This document shows positions 16,371-23,442 of a DNA stretch of 64,000 nt, piece by piece. The position numbers and the translations under genes are program-made. The stretch comes from AG-12 sp027319585 (GTDB lineage: Bacteria > Chloroflexota > Dormibacteria > Aeolococcales > Bog-877). How positions within the stretch are numbered: position 1 is the stretch's first letter; each line of letters starts with the position of its first letter. The notes below the pieces were generated by a model. The model worked only from the letters and a program-made list of their open reading frames with translations, made no database searches and had not been told where the DNA came from. The DNA lies in assembly GCA_027319585.1 (NCBI GenBank), contig DAHVMY010000003.1, forward strand, positions 1 through 64,000, read 5' to 3'.

Positions 16371-16444
16371 TCGGCCCGGTGGGACTTGAACCCACGACCT
16401 GAGCTTTATAAGAGCCCTGCTCTAACCAACTGAGCTACGGGCCG
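16371..16444 (-). tRNA. tRNA-Ile (TAT)
   Basis: Minus strand, 74 nt. The acceptor CGGCCCG pairs with CGGGCCG and the D-arm is GCTC/GAGC. The anticodon stem GGGCT/AGCTC (one G-U) encloses the loop CTTATAA, giving anticodon TAT, which reads AUA. The T-arm is GTGGGTTCAAGTCCCAC and the discriminator is A. CCA is not encoded. A UAU isoleucine tRNA is uncommon in bacteria, which mostly use a lysidine-modified CAT tRNA for AUA. Its 3' end faces the accessory region, the usual orientation for an integration site. Confidence 0.93.
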
Positions 16445-16483
16445 TCCCAGGCAAGAATAGGCTCAACTGCAGCCGTGGGGTCC

Positions 16484-16489
16484 TAGAAT
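16484..16489 (+). promoter_or_regulatory. -10 box TAGAAT for leaderless methyltransferase mRNA
   Basis: TAGAAT ends 7 nt before GTG 16497 and overlaps ATG 16488, which argues that GTG 16497 rather than the ATG is the real start. Confidence 0.5.
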
Positions 16490-16496
16490 GGAGGCG

Positions 16497-17453
16497 GTGC
16501 CGCGGATCGACCAAGGCGTCTGGCTCGACGCGCAATACCGTGACAGCCGGAATCTGGCGAGCCGCCAGCGGCTGCACCAGGTGGCCTCGACGGCGAAGAC
16601 CCCCTGGCAGAGGTTCGTGTTTCAGCGTCTGCTGGTAGCCGGCTGCCGGGGCCCCGTTCTGGAGGTGGGCTGCGGCCCGGCCCAACTTTGGACGGAAAAC
16701 GCCGACCGGATCCCTGCGGGGTGGCGGATCACCCTCACTGACCGATCCGCCGGGATGGTCACCGCCGCGAGAGCTGCCACCAGCGCCCTTGACGCGTCGA
16801 TCCACGTCCAGGGCGCTGAGGTCACCGCCCTCCCCTTCGCGGACGGCTCCTTCCACCTGGTGATCGCCAACCATATGCTCTACCACGTCGCCCAACGCCA
16901 GCTGGGCCTGGCTGAGATCGCCCGGGTTCTTGCCCCCGGGGGTGCGCTGGTGGCGGCGACCAACGGGCCGGCCCACATGGCCGAACTGCATGACCTTCTC
17001 CAGCGGGTGGGTCTGCGCGCTGAGGCGGCCCGCGCCTCCTCCGGCTTCGACCTCGTGAATGGGCCAGGCCAGCTCAAACCTTGGTTCACGGCCATCCGAG
17101 TGATCCGCCACCGCAACCAGCTTCGGGTTGCGGATCCCTCGCTGGTGGTCGACTATGTCCGGTCGCTGGGCGGGGGAGAGCTCCCGGCGGGCGCTGAAGC
17201 CGAGATCCGCGGGCGGGTCGCGGGCACGGTGGCCGAACGCGGTTGCTTCTCGATCCGCCCTGAGTCCGGGCTGATAGTGGCGAAACGCCGGCGGCGATTG
17301 CCCAGCCGCCATAGGGCGGCCAGCTCAGCGCTGGGGGACCACCAGGTTCACCTGGCGATCCGGGACCACGAACACCTTGGTTGGGGTGCTGCCATCGAGC
17401 AGTTCCTGGATGCGCTTCGATCCCAGGGCCCGGCGCCGAAGCTCGTCCTCTGA
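16497..17453 (+). CDS. Class I SAM-dependent methyltransferase, 3' end overlapping leuS
   Basis: Motif I VLEVGCGPAQLWTENADRI, acidic post-I ITLTDRSAGMV, motif III VTALPFADGSFHLVIANHML and VLAPGGALVAATNGPAHMAE mark a methyltransferase of the UbiE/type 11 group. The usual family ending is ESGLIVAKRR, but the frame carries on for ~45 more residues and stops at 17451-17453. It overlaps the convergent leuS gene by 129 nt. The tail is the antisense of leuS and is unlikely to be conserved. GTG 16497 is favoured over ATG 16488 because of the -10 position. Substrate unknown. Confidence 0.82.
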   Translation: MPRIDQGVWLDAQYRDSRNLASRQRLHQVASTAKTPWQRFVFQRLLVAGCRGPVLEVGCGPAQLWTENADRIPAGWRITLTDRSAGMVTAARAATSALDASIHVQGAEVTALPFADGSFHLVIANHMLYHVAQRQLGLAEIARVLAPGGALVAATNGPAHMAELHDLLQRVGLRAEAARASSGFDLVNGPGQLKPWFTAIRVIRHRNQLRVADPSLVVDYVRSLGGGELPAGAEAEIRGRVAGTVAERGCFSIRPESGLIVAKRRRRLPSRHRAASSALGDHQVHLAIRDHEHLGWGAAIEQFLDALRSQGPAPKLVL

Positions 17454-19742
17454 GAGCCCGGGAGGGACGTCCATCTGGTCTCGCTTCCTGCCGTTGATGG
17501 AGATGACCACCACCACCTGATCCCGGGTGAGCATGTTCTGGTCGACGGTGGGCCAGGGCTGCTGGTGCACCGAGTAGGGGTTTCCCAGCCTCTCCCAAAT
17601 CTCCTCCGCCGCATGGGGACAGAAAGGGGCCAGCAGCAGTGCCAATGTCTCCATGGCCGGTCGAGGCACCGGCGGGGCGGCCGCCTGGAGGTGCTTGACG
17701 AAGGTCATCATCGCGGCGATGGCGGTGTTGTACTTCAATTCCGGAGTGTCCCGGGTGACATCGCGGATGCAGCGATTCCGGGCCCGCGCCAATTCCAGTG
17801 GCTCGACTTCCGCAGTCCCCGGTGCCTCCACCTGTGCGAGCAGGCGGAATACGTGGTTCAGGAACCGCTGGGGGCCATTGATGCCGGTGTCGCGAAAGTC
17901 CCCGCCCTCCGAGAACGGTCCCATGGCAAGCAGGTAAAGCCGAAAGGCATCCGCGCCGAATCGCTCGATGTACTCGTCCGGCACCACCACATTGCCGCGT
18001 GACTTGGACATCTTGGCGCCGTCCTTGGTGATCATGCCGTGCGCCCGAAAGCGCTTGAACGGCTCGTCGAAGTCAAGCCAGCCGAGGTCATGGAGCGCCA
18101 TGGCGATGAAGCGGGAGTAGAGCAGGTGCAGCACCGCGTGCTCATTGCCCCCGATGTAGGTGTCGACCGGTAGCCAACGCCGGGTGAGCGCGCGGTCGAA
18201 GGCGACATCGTCGCGGTCCGCTGACGGGTAACGCAGGTAGTACCAGGCGCTGTCGAGGAAGTTGTCGGAGACATCGGTCTCGCGCTTGGCGGGTCCCCCG
18301 CAAACCGGACAGGTGGTGTTGTAGAAATCTGGGTCGCGTGCCAGTGGGGACTCGCCCGTCCCCAGCGGTCGGAAGTCGTCGATGTGGGGGAGCAGCACCG
18401 GCAGCTCCGACTCGGGAACCGGGACCGCCCCGTGGACCGGGCAGTGGATGGCGGGAATCGGTGGCCCCCAGTAACGCTGCCGCGAGATGCCCCAGTCCCG
18501 CAACTTGTAGGTGATCTGGCGTTGCCCCAGTCCCTGCTCGGTGAGCGCCGCGACCACCATCTCCCGAGCCGGATCCGGCGCTCCCAGGCCGTCGAACGGA
18601 CCGCTGTTGATGAGGGTGCCCGAGCCGCTGTGAGCGCCGTCCCGGGACTCCCCGGTGACGACCGGGATGATGGGGAGCTCAAACGCAGTGGCAAACGCGT
18701 GGTCGCGCTGATCATGGGCAGGAACCGCCATGATCGCCCCGGTGCCGTAGTCGGAGAGCACGTACTCGGCCGTGAAGAGCGGGATCTCCGCCCCGGTCAG
18801 GGGATGGCGGGCGTTGCGTCCCAGCGCGAGGCCCTGGGGTTGGTCGCTGTCGTTGCGCACTCCCGCGATGCGCCGACGCGCCGCCTCGGCGACGTAGTCG
18901 GCAACGGCGGCCCGCCGCTCCGGTGACGCGAGGGAGAGGGTACGCGGGTGATTGGGTGCGAGCACCATGAAGGTGGCACCGAAGATGGTGTCCGGCCGGG
19001 TGGTGAAAACTCGCAGCGGCTCCTGCCCCTCGATGGGGAAGTCGATGTGTGCCCCTTCGCTGCGGCCGATCCAGTGCCGCTGCAGGAGCTTGGTGCTCTC
19101 AGACCAATCCAGCCAGTCCAGATTCGCCAACAGCTTGTCGGTGTAGGCGGAGATGCGCAGGAACCACTGCTCCAGCTCCCGCTCGACGACCAATGTTCCG
19201 CAGCGCTCGCAGGTCCCGTCCCCCATCACCTGCTCATCGGCCAGCACCGTGAGGTCGGTGGGGCACCACTTGACGTTGCGCCGAGCCCGGTAGGCGAGTC
19301 CGCCCTTCCACAGCTGCAAGAACAGCCACTGGGTCCAGCGGTAGTAGCGTGGATCGGTGGTGGCGACCGTCTTGCTCCAGTCGAATTGCCCGCCCAGCCG
19401 CTCCAGCTGTCGGCGGAAGTTGGCCACATTGCCGGCGATCAGGTCGGCGGGATGCCGGTTCACCTTGAGGGCGAAGTTCTCACTGTGAATCCCGAAGGCG
19501 TCGAACCCCATCGGTTCGAACACCTGGTGGCCCTGCATGCGCTGGAAGCGACCGTGGGCATCGGCTCCGGCGAAGGCGTACATGTTGCCCACGTGCAGCC
19601 CTTCCGCCGAGGGATAGGGGAACATCATGAGGTTGTAGTACGGATTCGGAGCGGTCAGCAGGTCAGGCTCATAGATGTGGCTACCCTGCCAGCGCTGGCG
19701 CCACTTCATCTCCAGGGCAGCGTGATCGTATTCAGAGGGCAT
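17325..19742 (-). CDS. leuS: Leucyl-tRNA synthetase
   Basis: Charges tRNA-Leu with leucine. The 805-aa class Ia enzyme has the HIGH-type motif in FPYPSAEGLHVGNMYAFAG, a zinc-binding insertion with CERCGTLVVERELEQWF, the editing (CP1) domain with VFTTRPDTIFGATFMVLAP and the catalytic KMSKSRGNVVVPDEYIERFG. It also has the C-terminal anticodon-binding domain and the small tail DRQVNLVVPQ. It is the only aminoacyl-tRNA synthetase in the window. A convergent methyltransferase frame overlaps its last 129 nt. Confidence 0.98.
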   Translation of the reverse strand: MPSEYDHAALEMKWRQRWQGSHIYEPDLLTAPNPYYNLMMFPYPSAEGLHVGNMYAFAGADAHGRFQRMQGHQVFEPMGFDAFGIHSENFALKVNRHPADLIAGNVANFRRQLERLGGQFDWSKTVATTDPRYYRWTQWLFLQLWKGGLAYRARRNVKWCPTDLTVLADEQVMGDGTCERCGTLVVERELEQWFLRISAYTDKLLANLDWLDWSESTKLLQRHWIGRSEGAHIDFPIEGQEPLRVFTTRPDTIFGATFMVLAPNHPRTLSLASPERRAAVADYVAEAARRRIAGVRNDSDQPQGLALGRNARHPLTGAEIPLFTAEYVLSDYGTGAIMAVPAHDQRDHAFATAFELPIIPVVTGESRDGAHSGSGTLINSGPFDGLGAPDPAREMVVAALTEQGLGQRQITYKLRDWGISRQRYWGPPIPAIHCPVHGAVPVPESELPVLLPHIDDFRPLGTGESPLARDPDFYNTTCPVCGGPAKRETDVSDNFLDSAWYYLRYPSADRDDVAFDRALTRRWLPVDTYIGGNEHAVLHLLYSRFIAMALHDLGWLDFDEPFKRFRAHGMITKDGAKMSKSRGNVVVPDEYIERFGADAFRLYLLAMGPFSEGGDFRDTGINGPQRFLNHVFRLLAQVEAPGTAEVEPLELARARNRCIRDVTRDTPELKYNTAIAAMMTFVKHLQAAAPPVPRPAMETLALLLAPFCPHAAEEIWERLGNPYSVHQQPWPTVDQNMLTRDQVVVVISINGRKRDQMDVPPGLSEDELRRRALGSKRIQELLDGSTPTKVFVVPDRQVNLVVPQR

Positions 19743-19879
19743 CGTGGGATTTGATGATACTGGCCGGAGTTGGCGTCACTGTTCGTCTATACTCCGGGAC
19801 TCCGGACCTGCGGCCGCCAGCGGTGATGGGATGCCGGCGGTGAGTTCGCTGTCGGCCCAGGGGCAAAGGAGGAGAGTTC

Positions 19880-20554
19880 GTGGCTGAGGCACAGGCCCAA
19901 GAGGGGAGTCGCTCCCAGCGCCGACCCCGCTCGAGGGCCAGAGTCAAACGCCAGCAGCGGCGCGGCGGCCTGGGGTGGGGGCTGTCCCGGGGAGTGTTTG
20001 GGCTGTTCGCGTTGGTGGCCCTGGGTCTGCTCGCAGCGGGCCTGCTGGCGGCGCGGTTCACGATCTTTGCCAGCAACGGCCCTCCTGCCCACCGGGCCGC
20101 GCGGCTCGCCCCCTCAACGACCCCTGCCGCATCTGTCCCGATCGGAAGTCCTGTGGACGGCACCATCCTGGCGGTCTCGGTGGCGCAGAGTCTGATTGGA
20201 ATTCAGCCCGCCTCCGGCTCACCGGTCGAGGCCACGGTCACCGCCACTTCCAAGCTGACCCGAGGCGGCCGGCCGGCGACCCTCGGCAGCCTCATCCCAG
20301 GAGAGGCCGTGATCGTCACCTTCGCGGTGGGTACCCACCAGACCCTGGTCGTGGCTGAGCTCCAGGACATCGAGTCGGTGCCCACCAACACCCCGAGCCC
20401 CAGCTACTCAGCCTACGCTCCACCGCCCTACTACCCGTCCTCGGCTCCGACGCCCAAGCACAAGAAGGATCACAAGTCGAAGCTCACCCCGCCTCCGATA
20501 GGGCCGTCCGCGCCCCCGCCCCCCTCCCCGTCCAGCGCTCCCTCCCCAGGCTGA
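19880..20554 (+). CDS. Membrane-anchored or secreted protein with a Pro-rich tail
   Basis: A 224-aa product from GTG 19880, fixed by a strong ribosome-binding site (AAAGGAGGAG). Layout: a very basic cytoplasmic start (RSRARVKRQQRR), one transmembrane helix (~35-58), then an extracellular small beta-rich domain (GSPVDGTILAVSVAQSLIGI, PGEAVIVTFAVGTHQTLVVA). Last comes a Ser/Pro/Tyr and Lys tail. The domain is reminiscent of DUF5666-like repeats seen in cell-surface proteins, but that is weak. TATACT at 19788-19793 may be its -10 box. Function unknown; likely cell-wall associated given the tail. Confidence 0.7.
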   Translation: MAEAQAQEGSRSQRRPRSRARVKRQQRRGGLGWGLSRGVFGLFALVALGLLAAGLLAARFTIFASNGPPAHRAARLAPSTTPAASVPIGSPVDGTILAVSVAQSLIGIQPASGSPVEATVTATSKLTRGGRPATLGSLIPGEAVIVTFAVGTHQTLVVAELQDIESVPTNTPSPSYSAYAPPPYYPSSAPTPKHKKDHKSKLTPPPIGPSAPPPPSPSSAPSPG

Positions 20555-20571
20555 GGGGCGGTCGAGCCCCT
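20554..20571 (+). terminator. Hairpin after the Pro-rich protein gene
   Basis: AGGGGC (20554-20559), a six-base loop, then GCCCCT (20566-20571) forms a 6-bp GC stem straight after the stop codon. There is no T-tract, so it is at best a weak or Rho-assisted terminator. It sits between convergent genes. Confidence 0.3.
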
Positions 20572-20585
20572 ACGGAGCACCCGGA

Positions 20586-21275
20586 TCAGGGCGCCGGGAT
20601 GGGGACGGTGATCTCGATGCCGTTGCGGGCGAGGATCTCCAGGGGGGCGCGCTGAGACACCCGAAGGATCTCCTCGATGTCCAGTCCGCTGCCCTGCAGC
20701 AGCTGTCGCTGTCGCTCGGAGGTCAAAAGGGCCTCAGGCCGATGGGCATCCGAATCGAGGACCAGCTTGGCGCCGACCAGGGCCGCGATCTTGGCCACGT
20801 GTCCGTTGGTCATTCCATGCAGACCGGCCGCACTGATCTCCAGGTGGATGCCCTGTTCCCGGGCCGCTTCCGCAGCTTCCTCCGTGATCAGCCCGGGGTG
20901 GCCCAGGATGTCCACGTCACGACAGCGGGCGGCGGCGAGGTTCAGCCCTGGCTGGGGGAAGTCCCCGATGGTCTCGCCGTGGACCACCACGAGCCGGGCG
21001 CCCAGGGAGCGCGCCCGGGCCGCGACCCGAGCGACGCGATCCGGAGCGACTCGGGTCACCTCCACTGCGGGGACAGCGGGGAGGTCCAGCTCACGGGTCA
21101 CCTGCAGACACGCCGCCACGATCTCTGGGACCCGGCGTTCAACGGTCGCCTCATCCACGTGGTCGCTGCAGACGTAGGCGGAGTACCCGTTCTGCTGGCA
21201 GCGCCGGGCCATCTCCATCGGAGCTGCATGGCCATCGGAAATCGAGGTGTGGGTGTGGAAGTCAAAGAGGGCCAT
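20586..21275 (-). CDS. PHP-domain phosphoesterase
   Basis: A 229-aa PHP protein (polymerase and histidinol phosphatase fold). The metal ligands appear in order: FDFHTHTSISDGHA, VCSDHVDE, VPAVEVTRV, VVVHGETIGD, DILGHPGLITEEAA and VLDSDAHRPEALL. Stand-alone PHP enzymes of this size hydrolyse phosphate mono- or diesters, for example histidinol phosphate or 3',5'-bisphosphates; the substrate here is open. Start ATG 21275 with TAAGCT 6 nt upstream, so probably a leaderless mRNA. Confidence 0.88.
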   Translation of the reverse strand: MALFDFHTHTSISDGHAAPMEMARRCQQNGYSAYVCSDHVDEATVERRVPEIVAACLQVTRELDLPAVPAVEVTRVAPDRVARVAARARSLGARLVVVHGETIGDFPQPGLNLAAARCRDVDILGHPGLITEEAAEAAREQGIHLEISAAGLHGMTNGHVAKIAALVGAKLVLDSDAHRPEALLTSERQRQLLQGSGLDIEEILRVSQRAPLEILARNGIEITVPIPAP

Positions 21276-21281
21276 GGCTCC

Positions 21282-21287
21282 AGCTTA
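21282..21287 (-). promoter_or_regulatory. -10 box TAAGCT for leaderless PHP mRNA
   Basis: On the minus strand TAAGCT ends 6 nt before ATG 21275 and no Shine-Dalgarno fits between them. Confidence 0.5.
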
Positions 21288-21438
21288 GACCAAGGGGAGC
21301 GATCCCCGGTCGCCCGGCCCCATCGAGCCCGCCGCGGCACGGGCGAGTGCCGGCTTCTTGGGCGGCTGCGGCCGAACGGGCCCGGAGGCGACAGGACACC
21401 CCTCAGCCCCCGCCATGACCCGGGATCGCCTGACCTTC

Positions 21439-22407
21439 TCAGCCGGTGCGGGTAGGGCGTCGAGTGCGGGAAGCCGCCACCGCCAGGACCACCCCGTCGC
21501 GCAGCCCGCGCTCCGTCACCGTGACCCCTTCGCCCTGATAGCGCTCCAGCAGCCCCGAGAGGATGATCAGGCCCCCAGCCATCAGTCTGGCCCGGCGCCC
21601 GCTGAGGCCGGTTTCCGACGCCAGCTGGTCGCTGGGGCGAGTGAGGACCAACTCCAGGGCCTGAGCGATCTGGCTGCGCGTGAGAAATTGCCAGGCCGCG
21701 CCGACCTCGGGCCGGAGCGCATCACCGTCCTCTTCGGAGGCCGGGGGTCGCAGCCCGAGTACTACCGGGACGTTGGAGGCCGTGCCCCCGGTGGCCAGCA
21801 GATGGTTGAAGGGGTCGGCCCGCGGAGCTCCCTCCAGCATCATCGACACGCGGGCGGCCGCGTGCGCCTGCTGCTGGCTGGTGGGCGGATCAGCGGCCCC
21901 CACCATGGTCAGCAGCTGGTCGGAACCCAGCTTGAGGCTCACCCCCTGCTGGGGGCGCGTGCCCACTCCGCGAACCACCTCGGTGCTGCCCCCGCCCACA
22001 TCCGCCACGATCGCGGGCTCTCCGGCCTGCACCTTGAAGGCGGTGGCGCCGAGGTAGCTCAGGCGGGCCTCCGCCTCCCCGGTCAGGATCCGGAGCGTCC
22101 GCCCCGTCGCCTCCTGAACCGAAGCCACCAGCTGCTGGGAGTCGGCACAGTTGCGCACCGCCTCGGTGGCCACCATTCCGATCGCTTCCGCGCCGTCATC
22201 TCTGGCCATCTCCACCATCGCCCGCACCGACTCGGTCACCGTGGCCGTGAGGACCTCACCCAGCCGTCCCCGAGCCGCGACCTCATGGCCAAGGTTGACC
22301 ATCTCCACATGGTGCAGCCTTCTCGTCAGCCCCTCCGGCTCGAGCGACGCCACCAGCAGATGGATGGTGTTGGAGCCGACGTCAATCGCGGCCAGGCGCT
22401 GGCTCAG
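21439..22407 (-). CDS. Ppx/GppA family phosphatase (exopolyphosphatase-like)
   Basis: An ASKHA-fold enzyme that removes terminal phosphates from polyphosphate or pppGpp. It has phosphate-1 motif AAIDVGSNTIHLLVAS, IGMVATEAVRNCADS, ILTGEAEARLSYLGA and phosphate-2 motif AIVADVGGGSTEVVRG, followed by LATGGTASNVPVVLG. At 322 aa it is the short, one-module form without the C-terminal HD domain of GppA. The conserved N-terminus forces the start upstream of GTG 22353. The only in-frame candidates before a TGA are CTG codons, and CTG 22407 overlaps the stop of the Rieske-like gene. A CTG start with translational coupling is the simplest reading. Confidence 0.85.
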   Translation of the reverse strand: MSQRLAAIDVGSNTIHLLVASLEPEGLTRRLHHVEMVNLGHEVAARGRLGEVLTATVTESVRAMVEMARDDGAEAIGMVATEAVRNCADSQQLVASVQEATGRTLRILTGEAEARLSYLGATAFKVQAGEPAIVADVGGGSTEVVRGVGTRPQQGVSLKLGSDQLLTMVGAADPPTSQQQAHAAARVSMMLEGAPRADPFNHLLATGGTASNVPVVLGLRPPASEEDGDALRPEVGAAWQFLTRSQIAQALELVLTRPSDQLASETGLSGRRARLMAGGLIILSGLLERYQGEGVTVTERGLRDGVVLAVAASRTRRPTRTG

Positions 22408-22739
22408 AGCTGTTCATCCTCATCTTCGGTGGGCTCCAAGCGGACCAGCACCTCGCCCCGGGGACTCACCCGGACGTCGAAGTGGCGAACGAAGATTGCG
22501 TCCGACACCGGGGATATGCCGGTCCGGACGTCGTACGGTTCGCCGTCCAAGGGGCAGGTGACCACGTAGCCGCGCAACTGGCCCTCACCGATCGAGCCGC
22601 CACTGGCGCAGGCGTTCTCCAGGGCGTGATACACCCCATCGGTGTTGAACACGGCGATCTCCACGCCATCAGCGTCGACCACCCTGCCTGTGCCGGCGGG
22701 AATGTCAGCTGCGTTGCAAACGGGGACGAAGTCGGCCAA
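22404..22739 (-). CDS. Rieske-fold ferredoxin-like protein lacking the His ligands
   Basis: A 111-aa protein whose sequence follows nitrite-reductase small-subunit (NirD)/Rieske ferredoxins: FVPVCNAADIPAGTGRVV, EIAVFNTDGVYHALENAC, GGSIGEGQLRGYVVTCPLDG, PYDVRTG. A Rieske [2Fe-2S] site needs CxH and CxxH. Here they read Cys44-Ala-Ser and Cys62-Pro-Leu-Asp, so both histidines are gone while both cysteines stay. A normal Rieske cluster is unlikely; a cysteine-based or lost cluster is possible. TTG 22739 gives the usual family start (ADFVPVC), and CATAAT ends 7 nt upstream of it. It is coupled to the ppx/gppA gene. Confidence 0.72.
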   Translation of the reverse strand: MADFVPVCNAADIPAGTGRVVDADGVEIAVFNTDGVYHALENACASGGSIGEGQLRGYVVTCPLDGEPYDVRTGISPVSDAIFVRHFDVRVSPRGEVLVRLEPTEDEDEQL

Positions 22740-22919
22740 CGCCGCGATTATGCCGAATCTCACCCCTCCTTCACCGGAGTCGTCACCCCGACGGGCGCGG
22801 CGGACCCGGTCGAGCCGGCCGCCGGAGCCGATCTCGTACCGCAAACGGGCTGCCGAGCGTCGAGGCAGCCGTGCGCTTGGAGGGCGGGGCGGCTCGATCA
22901 ATCTGCGATCATTGGACCC

Positions 22920-23147
22920 GTGGATGACTTGGAACTGACCGCCAGGGTGCGGGGTGTGGTTGAGTCCGGCCCTGGGGCCGACAGCATCTTCGTCACCCGG
23001 CCGACCCCTGAGGTGGTGGTGGTGCAAGCCCATCCCTCGTCCAACTACGTTACGGTGCTCACCTCTTCCTTGCGGGCAACGCTGGCGGATGCCATCCGGG
23101 GGTGGCTGCCAGAGGTCGAACAGGTCAGGTTTGACCCCCACCATTGA
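22920..23147 (+). CDS. Small conserved-looking hypothetical protein
   Basis: A 75-aa frame from GTG 22920 to TGA 23145-23147 with a mixed alpha/beta pattern: VDDLELTARVRGVVESGPG, DSIFVTRPTPEVVVVQAHPS, VTVLTSSLRATLADAIRGWL. Composition is balanced and not the Arg/Pro-rich pattern of shadow frames. Its 3' end overlaps the next gene by 17 nt and pepA follows, so the three may form an operon. No family recognised. Confidence 0.55.
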   Translation: MDDLELTARVRGVVESGPGADSIFVTRPTPEVVVVQAHPSSNYVTVLTSSLRATLADAIRGWLPEVEQVRFDPHH

Positions 23148-23439
23148 CCGGGAGGCCGAGAGCAGGCCCGAGCCACCGGCCCCTGCGGTGCCACCGGCCG
23201 GGGAACTCATGGGACCGGTCGAGGTGGCGGCGCGGCTGGGGGTCAAACCCCAGGTGATCGTCAACTGGATTCGCGAGGGCCGCGCTCATCCTTCGGCCGA
23301 GGACACCATCGGCCGACTCCGTTTCACCGAGCAGGATGTCGAGGAGCTCCGAGCCGGGCTGGGCCGAAGGCGAGTGCCTCCGGCCCTCGCCCCGGGCGCC
23401 AGCTCGGATCGGCAGCCCCAACCAAGCCAAGGAGAGTAG
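23131..23439 (+). CDS. Small helix-turn-helix (MerR/excisionase-like) protein
   Basis: A 102-aa product from TTG 23131. Residues ~28-80 form a winged HTH of the MerR/BldC/excisionase type: GPVEVAARLGVKPQVIVNWI, REGRAHPSAEDTIGRLRF, TEQDVEELRAGLG. The flanks are Pro/Ala/Ser-rich. It lies 3 nt before pepA and overlaps the small gene before it. Such single-domain proteins usually regulate transcription or excision; there is no integrase nearby, so a regulator is more likely. The N-terminal start is uncertain. Confidence 0.65.
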   Translation: MTPTIDREAESRPEPPAPAVPPAGELMGPVEVAARLGVKPQVIVNWIREGRAHPSAEDTIGRLRFTEQDVEELRAGLGRRRVPPALAPGASSDRQPQPSQGE

Positions 23440-23442
23440 CCA

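Noticed and set aside
16422..17312. 296-aa minus-strand frame opposite the methyltransferase
   Set aside because: Antisense of clear SAM-binding motifs and overlaps tRNA-Ile.
21358..22569. 403-aa plus-strand frame
   Set aside because: Antisense to ppx/gppA and the Rieske-like gene; composition typical of a shadow.
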